IMG/VR virus record: IMGVR_UViG_3300028800_000001
Location: 186,001 to 250,000 of that record
DNA: 64,000 nucleotides
Strand: one strand, 5' to 3'
DNA from: a virus
The notes under the pieces are model-generated. The model was not told the DNA's origin and made no database searches. It was given only the letters and a program-made list of their open reading frames with translations. Numbering within the stretch: the stretch's first letter is position 1; each line of letters starts with the position of its first letter. Below are positions 46,430 through 54,499 of the stretch, in pieces. A program made the translations under genes and the position numbers.

Positions 46430-46660
46430 TTACTCCTCGTCTTCAATCTTGAGAAGAACTTTCCCAGCGGCCAGCTCCATGTACTTGCGCAAATGTGCAA
46501 CCTCTTTTTCACCAACCACTGAAAAGCTCTTTGGACGAATTGCCGTTGTTTGTGTGCGTACCATTGCCTGTAAAAACACAGTGGCATGGGTGCTATCGTG
46601 ATACTCCACCCAGGCAATCGCATGGTACGGAATATCGCAATTATTCAATCTCAGCAACAT
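46430..46660 (-). CDS. hypothetical 76-aa protein
   Basis: Start MLLRLNNCDIPYHAIAWVEY (ATG 46660, RBS AGGAGAAGAACA). Beta-rich then helix; ends LLKIEDEE. ATGATT overlap with the upstream gene. Confidence 0.55.
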   Translation of the reverse strand: MLLRLNNCDIPYHAIAWVEYHDSTHATVFLQAMVRTQTTAIRPKSFSVVGEKEVAHLRKYMELAAGKVLLKIEDEE

Positions 46661-47477
46661 TGTTCTCTTCTCCTTTATAGCCACCAGCATAGCCGCGATT
46701 AGGAACACCGTAGAGGTCAATAAGCCCCTGGCGTGGTGCCCAATCCTGCAAGAATGCCTCAACACAGGCAGGCGTGCAGTGGCCTGCTATTGTCCATTTT
46801 TCACGCGTCTCTTTGTAATCATGCGTACGCAAGAGTACTGCATACCCTCCTACGAGTGTTGCCAACTGCGCTGTAAGTAGGTCAAGTGAATAGCCAACAC
46901 CGTTATCGTATTCGCGCAAGTCTCTCAGTTTTTGCCCACCAATCTCAATTTCAGGAGCGGCGTCTAGACGTTCTCTCATCACCTGTACGCGTGCATTGAC
47001 CTCATCGACAGATACATGAAGCTTCAGGACAATCTCTGCAACTTTTCTGGCAAGCACTTCTTCAGATGTGACGCCAGGGCATCGTCCACGAAGTGCCTGT
47101 GCAGGACAATGATCCATTGCAGCCAGCACGAGCTGCTCTTGCGATGGAGCGCCAAGATTGAGGAATGCAAAGAGCTGTCCAAGCGAAGATGACTCCCAAT
47201 AGTGCTCTGCGGTTCCTGCGTAGCCAGGATCAAATGGTCGATGATGATCAAGCCTGAGATAGTGCTTTGGAAGGATGATCGGTTCGCACTCAACCAGCAC
47301 CAGTGTGACCCAATCGGGAATTTCACTAAACGGTGCTGCTCTATACGCATTGCCAGCATGCACATATGCACCGTCGCATAGTGCATAGGCATAATCTTGT
47401 CGCTGCTCTTCTAAAACTTTCGTGATCTCACGCATTTCAGGATCATCAGCGCCAAGAAGAAATTGATATTTTTGCAT
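46641..47477 (-). CDS. DHH-like metallo-phosphohydrolase-type protein
   Basis: 278 residues. MQKYQFLLGADDPEMREITK, YLRLDHHRPFDPGY (DHH triad), SSLGQLFAFL, AAMDHCPAQALRGRCPGV: this order of short DH/DHH motifs resembles DHH-type phosphoesterases, where Asp and His bind Mn or Mg. A canonical DHH domain is ~300 residues with more motifs, so this is a distant relative at best. C-terminus has GYAGGYKGEE. Confidence 0.6.
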   Translation of the reverse strand: MQKYQFLLGADDPEMREITKVLEEQRQDYAYALCDGAYVHAGNAYRAAPFSEIPDWVTLVLVECEPIILPKHYLRLDHHRPFDPGYAGTAEHYWESSSLGQLFAFLNLGAPSQEQLVLAAMDHCPAQALRGRCPGVTSEEVLARKVAEIVLKLHVSVDEVNARVQVMRERLDAAPEIEIGGQKLRDLREYDNGVGYSLDLLTAQLATLVGGYAVLLRTHDYKETREKWTIAGHCTPACVEAFLQDWAPRQGLIDLYGVPNRGYAGGYKGEENNVAEIE

Positions 47478-47492
47478 TCGTTTCTCTCTTTT

Positions 47493-47960
47493 CTATTTAA
47501 AGCCGATATAACTGTTGACAGCGTCAATGCTTTCTTGTTCGTTCCACAGAGCACGTGCGGCCTCAAGCTCACGCCTGAGTGCTTCCTCCTCGTCCTCAGA
47601 GAGCTCCCAGCAATCGCATTCATACGGTTGCGGTGCAATACACGTCGCATCTTCACACTTCCACCCACACACTTCACAACGCGTGTTTTCTTCATCCATG
47701 CTATCTTGAGCAGCACAGCGTGGGCAGCGCCCTTCCTCTATACAGTGAGAACAAGGATCAAAATCTGTGAGATATCCAGAGCCAAGACTGACACCTGCGG
47801 GGCTGGGATCGTAAGTAGAATAGAAACCACCAACAGCGCCACACGGGCGACAATAATGCGGATAAAGCGTTTCGAAGCGCTCAAGTTCTCTTTCGTAAGC
47901 GTCTGTGCGCTCGTTGCAGCCAGCGCTATGCCCATTTGCTTCTAATGTACATTTGCTCAT
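47493..47960 (-). CDS. multi-zinc-ribbon protein, paralogue of 33139-33486
   Basis: 155 residues: HYCRPCGAVGGF, CSHCIEEGRCPRCAAQD and CEVCGWKCEDATC give four to five CxxC pairs. Larger than its paralogue by an acidic C-terminus (LSEDEEEALRRELEAA). Confidence 0.6.
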   Translation of the reverse strand: MSKCTLEANGHSAGCNERTDAYERELERFETLYPHYCRPCGAVGGFYSTYDPSPAGVSLGSGYLTDFDPCSHCIEEGRCPRCAAQDSMDEENTRCEVCGWKCEDATCIAPQPYECDCWELSEDEEEALRRELEAARALWNEQESIDAVNSYIGFK

Positions 47961-47973
47961 CGTTTTTTCTCCT

Positions 47974-48177
47974 CTAATTTCTTGTCACGCACACGTGAGT
48001 AGTTCCAGCAGCATCTTTATATTCATGCACCGTGAAAACGCCCTTTGCTTTTTTCCACTCTTCAAAGGTGTACCCTTCTAGAAAGAGTGTTGCAAAAAGC
48101 TCGTTCTTTTCAACCACCCACATATCCCCAGGCTGAAGACGCGTTCGGTCTTCAAGATAGTCTATAAGTGTTCTCAT
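47974..48177 (-). CDS. hypothetical 67-aa protein
   Basis: MRTLIDYLEDRTRLQPGDMW..., ends TTHVCVTRN. ATGA overlap upstream. No family recognised. Confidence 0.55.
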   Translation of the reverse strand: MRTLIDYLEDRTRLQPGDMWVVEKNELFATLFLEGYTFEEWKKAKGVFTVHEYKDAAGTTHVCVTRN

Positions 48178-48485
48178 TCTTTTTCTCCTAGAATATCCAA
48201 ATGTAAGTTCTCAGCGATAAGCCGCAAGCAGGCGCGGATATGGCCGCGATCATCAGTGTGATAGGCTTCACGCAACAACGTTTCTGTGCCGTAGTCTTCA
48301 ATATACTGACGTAGCTGCTCTATCTCGACCAGTGTCCGGCCTTTCCCCACAACCTGTACAAAAGCGGCCTCGCCACTCTCGTGATCCTCTATGGCCTTTT
48401 CGCACGCTTCAAGCAAAGAATCAAACCACAATTCTTGGCGATGCCGATAGATATCAAATTGATACTGCACTGATTTTTTATTCAT
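48174..48485 (-). CDS. hypothetical protein with EACEKAIED motif, 103 aa
   Basis: Start MNKKSVQYQFDIYRHRQELW (ATG 48485). FDSLLEACEKAIEDHESGEA is similar to segments in 48478-48693 and 43312-43617, suggesting a small family. Confidence 0.55.
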   Translation of the reverse strand: MNKKSVQYQFDIYRHRQELWFDSLLEACEKAIEDHESGEAAFVQVVGKGRTLVEIEQLRQYIEDYGTETLLREAYHTDDRGHIRACLRLIAENLHLDILGEKE

Positions 48486-48693
48486 AGCGGTGGTTCCTTT
48501 CTTCTGTTTCGCAGTAACGCTCTGCCGCATCAAGCGTGTCAAAGCGCACTTCGCCATTAAGAAGAATACTGTGAAAAGAGCCAATGCCACGATCTTCGTA
48601 CTCTATAGCTGTCTTGCACGCCTCAAAAAGCGTGTCGCATTCTTTTTCTTGTAAGACGAGAAGACGCCAATAGTTTAAAATTATTTGCTCCAT
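48478..48693 (-). CDS. hypothetical protein with FEACKTAIE motif, 71 aa
   Basis: Start MEQIILNYWRLLVLQEKECD (ATG 48693). LFEACKTAIEYEDRGIGSFH parallels the previous gene. Ends AERYCETEERNHRYE. Confidence 0.55.
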   Translation of the reverse strand: MEQIILNYWRLLVLQEKECDTLFEACKTAIEYEDRGIGSFHSILLNGEVRFDTLDAAERYCETEERNHRYE

Positions 48694-48920
48694 TGTTTCT
48701 TTTCCTCGATAGCCTGCGCGGCCTCTAACATCGTGTGGAATTGTGTGAGGGTGATGCGTCCCAGAAAGCGTGAGGTGGTGTGCCACGCGATCCAGGTGTC
48801 ACCCTCTCGCTCTTGCACAATATAATTCTTCTCGTAGAGGCGAATGCGAAAACCGTCTCTTCCCTCTTCGCCAAACATGGCGTCCAGAAAGTCCATCGTA
48901 AGATCAGTATTTGAGAGCAT
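48681..48920 (-). CDS. hypothetical 79-aa protein, pair member
   Basis: MLSNTDLTMDFLDAMFGEEG..., IRLYEKNYIVQEREGDTWIA, FHTMLEAAQAIEEKKQWSK. Similar in order to 48932-49135 (DGYRLQVRKGRYVAQHFEAG, TPEQGAQAIEGFKQAA), so these two are paralogues. Confidence 0.6.
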   Translation of the reverse strand: MLSNTDLTMDFLDAMFGEEGRDGFRIRLYEKNYIVQEREGDTWIAWHTTSRFLGRITLTQFHTMLEAAQAIEEKKQWSK

Positions 48921-48931
48921 TCTTTTTCTCC

Positions 48932-49135
48932 TTATGCGGCCTGTTTGAAACCTTCGATTGCTTGCGCGCCCTGCTCAGGCGTCACATAAAATGCGACCAC
49001 ACGACAATGCCAAAAAGGAGAAACGATAGAACAGGTTTCCCAACGACCAGCCTCAAAATGCTGTGCCACATAACGACCTTTACGCACCTGTAAACGATAG
49101 CCGTCTTTTCCTGTCTCACTCAAAAGCTTTTTCAT
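48932..49135 (-). CDS. hypothetical 67-aa protein, pair member
   Basis: Start MKKLLSETGKDGYRLQVRKG (ATG 49135, RBS AAGGAG nine bases upstream). First gene of the operon field, behind promoter 49176-49204. Confidence 0.6.
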   Translation of the reverse strand: MKKLLSETGKDGYRLQVRKGRYVAQHFEAGRWETCSIVSPFWHCRVVAFYVTPEQGAQAIEGFKQAA

Positions 49136-49175
49136 TTCCATTTCTCCTTGAATTATTTGTTTCTCTAATAAGGTA

Positions 49176-49231
49176 AGTATAGGTCTTTTGCCATAAATCG
49201 TCAAGCATTTTTTCTATGAATATTCAGAAAT
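49176..49231 (-). promoter_or_regulatory. conserved promoter at the head of the 39-49 kb operon field
   Basis: Leftward TTGACG, 17-base spacer, TATACT, upstream TTTCTGAATATTCATAG. Sits at the edge of the AT-rich array. Confidence 0.8.
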
Positions 49232-49264
49232 TAGAGCAAGTGAGAAAAAGATCATGCGGCACAC

Positions 49265-51060
49265 CAAAGAGAAAATACACGGCTGGAATTAATTACGAAT
49301 AAATAAGAGGGGTGCGCAATGAATTAGAAATTAATTCCGCCGTCTTTTCTCGCGTCCAAGAATTAATTATCATAATTACTCTGGAATTAATTTTAATTAA
49401 CTGAGAGGCTGGAATGAATTAGGGAATTATTTCGTAATTAGAAATTAATTCCAGAGTAATTAAAAAGAATTAGCGCCCCTGTCGAATAATTAAATTTAAT
49501 TACCCCGTAATTAGAAATGAATGAGCAAGTATCCGTGAATTAATTATGGGAATTAAAATTTAATTACGGGGTATCTCCTAATTAGGAGGGGAATTAATTT
49601 TAATTCCAAATTTAATGAGCAGGTATCTTCGAATTAATTAGAGGTTACTCCTAATTAATTTTTTAATTACCAAATAACTCGAAATTAATTAGGAGGTATC
49701 ACTTTATTAAATGATTTAATTAAGGGGGTATCTCAAAGTAATTAGAAGGTATCTGAAATTAATTAGGAGTAACCTCTAATTACTTTTTTAATTAGCAAAG
49801 ACGGCTGGAATTAATTAGGGGTATCCTCTTATTTCTCAAAAGTAATTACGGGGTATCGCTAATTAATTATGGGATATCTCTTAATTACTTCAAGGTATCC
49901 CTCGGAATTAAAAAGTAATTAGCAGGTATCTCTTAATTAACTCCGAGTAATTAGAAGGTATCTCAAATTAATTAGCGGTTACCCGTAATTACTTGAAGGT
50001 ATCACTTAATTAAATCATTTAATTAAGGGGTTATCGCTAATTACTTCAAGGTATCTCAATTAATTAGGAGGTATCTCCAAGTAATTACGAAGTGCCACTC
50101 CAGGGGCTCATAATTACTTTTTTCGTAATTGGCTCAGACCGCTCCACAGGCGTGTTTAGAAATTAGCATATACCTCCAATTAATTAGCGATACCCTCCAT
50201 TACCGTTTTACCGTTCTCTTTTTGAGCTCTATTTTCACCATCAGCAGGGGCATATTTGGCTCGTGGCGGGGGTGAAATTAGAAGAAATAACAGGAGATCT
50301 TTTGAGCTCAGAATTTAATTAGAAGGTATCTGGAAGTAATTACAGGGTATCGCTAATTCCTCAAAATTAATTAGGAGATATATGCTAATTACTTGAAGGT
50401 ATCTCCTAATTCCCAGAAATTAATGAGAGGGTATCCTGAATTAATTATGGGGTATTGCTAATTAATTAGAGGTAACCCGTAATTACTCAAAATTAATTAG
50501 CATATATCTCCGAGTAATTAGAGAGGGGCACTTAATTAAATCATTTAATTAAGGGGTATCCCAAAATTAATTAACAGGTATCTCTCGTAATTAAAAATTA
50601 ATTAGCTGGTATCTTCAATTAATTAGCAATACCTCATAATTAATTGGAGGGGTATCTCCTAATTAAAATTAATTGTTGGAAGTAATTAGCAGATAGGGAT
50701 AATTAATTAAGAGGTCTTCGGAATTAATTAAGAGATACCTGCTAATTACTTTTAATTGTTGGAATGAATTATCCGTAATTAGGAAGTAATTAGAAATAAC
50801 TTTTCATTGCCCATAATTAATTAAGAGATACCTGTTAATTAATTTTTTATTACTGGAGTTAATTAGCGGGGTATCAGCGAATTAAAATTAATTGTCAGAA
50901 TGAATTATCCGGCGTCCGAATGTAATGAGAAGTTATTTCTCATTACCCCCGAATTAATTATGGGATATCTCGTAATTAAATTTCAGTGTCCGGTCTGAAG
51001 AAAGTAATTGCTAATTAATTAAAAAGTAATTCCGAGACCGGCCTGAGTAATAAAAATAAT
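49265..51060. repeat. 1.8-kb AT-rich array of AATTAATTA / GGTATC units
   Basis: No open frame. Built from dozens of AATTAATTA or AATTAC blocks alternating with GGTATC (often GGGGTATCTC or AGGTATCTC) at roughly 30-40 base spacing, plus inverted forms GATACC. Also has TTAATTAA palindromes. There is no fixed-length perfect unit, so it is not a CRISPR. Best guesses are a replication origin, a partition site for the ParA/RHH pair, or a binding platform for an AT-specific protein. Confidence 0.85.
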
Positions 51061-51304
51061 TCTTTCCCACTTTTTCTCAGTATTCCCATAATTCCCAATT
51101 CCCCATAAAAAATTACTTTCCCCTTTCCGCGCCCACGAAGAAAAAGAAAAGTAATTCGTATCCTCCATTATAGAGAGTTCTTTGTTGCCTCTGCAATTGT
51201 TTTGGCTGCATCCCAGAAAAAAGAGAGGTGCGCCCCATTGATACAATATGGTACACTATGTTTCTGAAAATCGTCCGTCTTTTCTCGGTAGAAAGGATTG
51301 TCAC

Positions 51305-52078
51305 GTGCCCACTGTTTCGGAGCGCAAGCTGATGCTTGCCCATTACACCTCAGAGATACCACGTCTCGTTCTTGCGACCATTCCAAAGGATGAAAGCTTT
51401 CTCATGATCCCTGTACGCAGAAGAGAAAGAAGTAGCGGCTATGCCCACTGGAAAAATAGACTCAACAAACGTGTCTATTTGCTAGCGGATGGAAAGCACA
51501 CAGAAATTGATTTAGCACGCCTGCTGCATAAATCACTCTTTTCTATTCACCATGCGCTCGGCATGCTGTTCTTTACCCGCTCTATTGATATCGAAATCAA
51601 ACACAAGGAGAATATGATGCCCCTCAACCCTGATCTCCTACGCGCCACACTGGACTACGTTGCGCCACACGAAGAATCCAATCAGTTTCTTAATGCCTAT
51701 TATCACAATCGTAGACAGGCATTCACAGATGTCTTTTATGGCCGTCTGCGGGTAGAATCGCAAGAGGTGGATAATTTATTCTCTGCCAGAGGCACCGATA
51801 TGCGAGAACAAGGAAAGCGGCTCTTTCAAACCCTCTGGTATATTGTTGGTGGTCTGCAAACAAACGATCAAAGCTTGCCACAGAAAATACAGGAGTTAGG
51901 TATGCGCCATCACGGCTACGGCGTCAAACCGTGGATGTACCCAGTGGTCGGAAAAGTCCTCTTGGAGTCTTTTGAAGAATTTCTTGGCCCTGCCTGGACA
52001 CCGCAAATGCAAGAAAGTTGGGCTGCGGCCTACGATCTGGCGTCCAGTGTCATTCTCACTGCCACTGAAGAGCACTAA
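51305..52078 (+). CDS. globin-domain protein with N-terminal regulatory part
   Basis: 257 residues from GTG 51305 (RBS AAAGGA at 7 bases); an ATG at 51248 would add 19. N-terminal ~95 residues hold YLLADGKHTEIDLARLLHKS, resembling the winged-helix part of some sensor proteins. C-terminal ~150 residues are a single-domain globin: ATLDYVAPHEESNQFLNAYY, NLFSARGTDMREQGKRLFQT, the proximal-His block ELGMRHHGYGVKPWMYPVVG and the closing LGPAWTPQMQESWAAAYDLA. Haem-bound globins sense or detoxify O2/NO. Unusual cargo for a phage-like element; it stands alone between the array and a strong terminator. Confidence 0.78.
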   Translation: MPTVSERKLMLAHYTSEIPRLVLATIPKDESFLMIPVRRRERSSGYAHWKNRLNKRVYLLADGKHTEIDLARLLHKSLFSIHHALGMLFFTRSIDIEIKHKENMMPLNPDLLRATLDYVAPHEESNQFLNAYYHNRRQAFTDVFYGRLRVESQEVDNLFSARGTDMREQGKRLFQTLWYIVGGLQTNDQSLPQKIQELGMRHHGYGVKPWMYPVVGKVLLESFEEFLGPAWTPQMQESWAAAYDLASSVILTATEEH

Positions 52079-52089
52079 AGAGCGCAACA

Positions 52090-52134
52090 GAAAAGTGAGA
52101 AGCAAAAGGGTAGCACTTCTCACTTTTCTTTTTG
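52090..52134 (+). terminator. strong terminator, probably bidirectional
   Basis: 13-bp perfect stem GAAAAGTGAGAAG / CTTCTCACTTTTC with a 13-base loop and TTTTTG tail. Between convergent genes. Confidence 0.85.
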
Positions 52135-52163
52135 TATGAACTTTTGCGCGCCGCGCAAGACAC

Positions 52164-52412
52164 CTATGCGAACGCTTCTTCCTCCCAAAAGTACTTGCCT
52201 GCCCAGTGTGGGGCAACTCCCATTGTTGGTTCTTTTCGTTGGTTGTCGGTACGGTACCACCAGGAGCACTGCGTACAGGTAAATTTGAGTGCATTGCCGC
52301 ACGGCGGAATGCAAGAAAAGCTAAATTCCTGATCATAGAGCGTCACACTGTAGCCAGGACAATCTGGTTCGCAAAGCGTGGCACTACTGCATACAGGACA
52401 AAGATCCTCCAT
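52164..52412 (-). CDS. zinc-binding protein, 82 aa
   Basis: Start MEDLCPVCSSATLCEPDCPG (ATG 52412, TGATG overlap). Cys-rich: CPVC, C-x3-C, CTQCSWWY. Likely a zinc ribbon. Ends WEEEAFA. Confidence 0.6.
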   Translation of the reverse strand: MEDLCPVCSSATLCEPDCPGYSVTLYDQEFSFSCIPPCGNALKFTCTQCSWWYRTDNQRKEPTMGVAPHWAGKYFWEEEAFA

Positions 52413-52963
52413 CACAACACACTTTCTTTCTGCAAAGCAGGCGTTATTTCTTCTACACGGGTAAAACACCAGCGAAACCAAAGCGTAGACTCTGCGTCCC
52501 AGGCATTCATATTGCACCTGAGACTATTGTGCAGTAACACATTACCACGTGCGGTTAACTGCAAGCCGTCATAGTCTTGTGCTAAGCGTTCAAAGTCAAA
52601 GCCTGTAAAGGTATAGCTTGCAAACTCACTGAAAACGTCATAGAGGCTTTTGACCCGTTCATCAATCCAACTATAGTCTTTGAGGAGCAAAGCGGCCTCT
52701 GCCTCTCCTCTGATGCAATAGATACGCGCTGTGTGCTTTGGCTCTAAAAGATACCAACGCAGCCCATAGGGATTGCCAAAGTCCTCTTTTTTGCACCAGG
52801 ACACCCAGGCTGAATCCTGTGTGCTTTCTCTATACGTGGAAGTCCACAGCCCTGTATTAAATTGTGGTTTCTTGAGGTAGCTCGCGCTCCCCTCATTTTT
52901 GACCGGCGTCACCACTGGCCGTAGTGGCTCCAATGACCGGCTCAGATGTAATTGTGTTTTCAT
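52412..52963 (-). CDS. hypothetical 183-aa protein
   Basis: MKTQLHLSRSLEPLRPVVTP..., mixed alpha/beta with YSWIDERVKSLYDVFSEFAS and Trp-rich end. Seventy-base overlap with 52893-53159 leaves its true start slightly uncertain. Confidence 0.55.
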   Translation of the reverse strand: MKTQLHLSRSLEPLRPVVTPVKNEGSASYLKKPQFNTGLWTSTYRESTQDSAWVSWCKKEDFGNPYGLRWYLLEPKHTARIYCIRGEAEAALLLKDYSWIDERVKSLYDVFSEFASYTFTGFDFERLAQDYDGLQLTARGNVLLHNSLRCNMNAWDAESTLWFRWCFTRVEEITPALQKESVL

Positions 52964-53159
52964 ATAAGTCCTCTAATCCAAATTCATAACCGGCCACCGT
53001 GAGCTCCGAGACCGTATCATCAGAAAAATGATACTGCATATGTAAAGAATAATCTTCCTGCTGTATCGCAAATAGAAAAGGGATATCCATTGTTTTTAAG
53101 AGCCACGCGACACGCGATAAAAGACGCTTCGCCTGCCACTCTTTTTCTTCATCTCTCAT
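52893..53159 (-). CDS. hypothetical 88-aa protein
   Basis: MRDEEKEWQAKRLLSRVAWL..., helical then beta (YSLHMQYHFSDDTVSELTVA). ATGA overlap with the upstream gene. Confidence 0.55.
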   Translation of the reverse strand: MRDEEKEWQAKRLLSRVAWLLKTMDIPFLFAIQQEDYSLHMQYHFSDDTVSELTVAGYEFGLEDLYENTITSEPVIGATTASGDAGQK

Positions 53160-53368
53160 TCTTGAAACGCACGATAGAATGCCTCTGGCACCAGAAGCGG
53201 GGCATCAGGCCGTACATGAATATACATCTTCGGAGAATAACACTCCAACATTTCTTTGGTGACCACAAACTCTTTCCCACAGCGATCACACTTCCACCGC
53301 TGATCACCCTCTGTGACACTCAGTAGCGTAATCGCAATACCAACACACATCCAGTCTTCTGAAAACAT
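53156..53368 (-). CDS. zinc-ribbon protein, 70 aa
   Basis: Start MFSEDWMCVGIAITLLSVTE (ATG 53368, RBS AAGGAG). WKCDRCGKEFVVTKEMLECY is a compact CxxC zinc motif. Downstream of promoter 53415-53443. Confidence 0.6.
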   Translation of the reverse strand: MFSEDWMCVGIAITLLSVTEGDQRWKCDRCGKEFVVTKEMLECYSPKMYIHVRPDAPLLVPEAFYRAFQE

Positions 53369-53414
53369 TCTCTTCGAGCTCCTTTCCATTTTCACGCAGT
53401 TTTGTCTACCCTCA

Positions 53415-53443
53415 AGTATAAAGAGAGTCAAAATAAATATCAA
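53415..53443 (-). promoter_or_regulatory. putative promoter
   Basis: Leftward TTGATA, 17-base spacer, TATACT, heading the 52164-53368 unit. Confidence 0.6.
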
Positions 53444-53497
53444 TGCGCAATCGTATCATCTTTTCCGTCAATTCATTGCACCCAAAATGGCTACCCA

Positions 53498-53527
53498 TTG
53501 ATTTTTGATTTCGCTCTTCTCTACAAT
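53498..53527 (+). promoter_or_regulatory. putative plus-strand promoter
   Basis: TTGATT, 18-base spacer, TACAAT, about 30 bases before ATG 53559. Confidence 0.55.
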
Positions 53528-53558
53528 GAAAGAAATATTCAGCGCTGAAAGGAATAGG

Positions 53559-53816
53559 ATGATTGACACCAAATGGGAATATCTCTTTAGTCACGTCAAA
53601 CGTGATCTGATGATGCATACCGTTACCGAAAGTACCAATGCCGAAGGAGAACTGCAAGCCAGGAACGAAGTGGGCGGTATCCCCTTTGCCGAATTTGCAC
53701 AAATCGCTGGCAGCTACGGCTGGCAAATGATTGACTTTCACTCCACCGGCTCCAATATGATCCCAACTGCCGAGTACGACCTCATCATCTTCAAACGCGA
53801 GAAAAGAGACAGCTAA
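53559..53816 (+). CDS. DUF4177-like small protein
   Basis: 85 residues from MIDTKWEYLFSHVKRDLMMH (ATG 53559, RBS AAAGGAATAGG). KWEY at the start and a later AQIAGSYGWQMIDF matches the xWEY...LNxxGxxGWE layout of DUF4177 proteins, whose function is unknown. Divergent from the 52-53 kb unit. Confidence 0.6.
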   Translation: MIDTKWEYLFSHVKRDLMMHTVTESTNAEGELQARNEVGGIPFAEFAQIAGSYGWQMIDFHSTGSNMIPTAEYDLIIFKREKRDS

Positions 53817-53822
53817 CAAGAC

Positions 53823-53882
53823 GGTGAATTAATTATTTTTTATTTCTTTTTGAGAAAATATTCTGCAAAAATAATTAATTCA
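53823..53882. repeat. 17-bp inverted repeat with AATTAATT core
   Basis: GGTGAATTAATTATTTT and its perfect complement flank 26 bases. Same element type as 4862-4922, 34929-34993 and the 49-51 kb array. Confidence 0.75.
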
Positions 53883-53941
53883 CCCTTTTCTCTTCTTTCG
53901 TTTTCTTCACACTTTCTTCACTTACTTTTGACACAAATGTC

Positions 53942-53970
53942 TTGACTTATCTGGACAACAATGCTATCAT
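53942..53970 (+). promoter_or_regulatory. strong promoter of the HTH gene
   Basis: TTGACT, 17-base spacer, TATCAT; RBS GAGGAG follows before ATG 54015. Confidence 0.8.
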
Positions 53971-54014
53971 TTTCTCAGTCTTGATGTTCCACTTTAAAAA
54001 TTCAGAGGAGAAAA

Positions 54015-54224
54015 ATGTTGGAAGAAGAACAAAAACTTGAACGCGTTTTTACGCAAAGAGAAGCGGCAAGAATATTGAATGTGGTTGAACGCACTATACG
54101 TCGTAGAATTGACGCTGGAGACCTCGAAGCCTACAAAGAGGGGAACCAGTGGCGTATCACTGAGACTTCGCTCCTTCAATACCAGCAAAAGCAAAGAAAG
54201 AAATATGGCAGTAGAGCCGCGTAA
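54015..54224 (+). CDS. excisionase-like HTH protein
   Basis: 69 residues. RVFTQREAARILNVVERTIR then RRIDAGDLEAYKEGNQWRIT is the winged-helix/excisionase DNA-binding module (helix-turn-helix then beta wing GNQWRI). Such proteins act as transcription or excision regulators. Followed by a hairpin CCCACTG / CAGTGGG at 54240-54262. Confidence 0.8.
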   Translation: MLEEEQKLERVFTQREAARILNVVERTIRRRIDAGDLEAYKEGNQWRITETSLLQYQQKQRKKYGSRAA

Positions 54225-54239
54225 GTGAAAAAGAAAAAT

Positions 54240-54262
54240 CCCACTGATTGCGACAGTGGGAA
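54240..54262. terminator. 7-bp hairpin after the HTH gene
   Basis: CCCACTG / CAGTGGG with a 7-base loop; T run only on the minus side. May attenuate in either direction. Confidence 0.4.
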
Positions 54263-54499
54263 CTTCTACCAAATCTACAAGGATAAAAACTTCATTTTTC
54301 ACAGAGTCCAACCTCTGTGTTCAATCGTCGCTGTGCAAGCACCAAATTTGCGAAGGATAACAAATTTGATTGGTTAGGATTATGCCCAAAAGACTGCCTA
54401 ACGCCACGATCTATTAGTATCAGTATACCATACTGGCTAATAATTTTCAAGTGAGCGTATAGGCAGATAGTGTCTTTTATAGGCAAATGTAGGAAAATT

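Noticed and set aside
49265-51060. CRISPR array
   Set aside because: No constant-length repeat or spacer pattern; AT units vary in length and sequence, and there are no cas genes.
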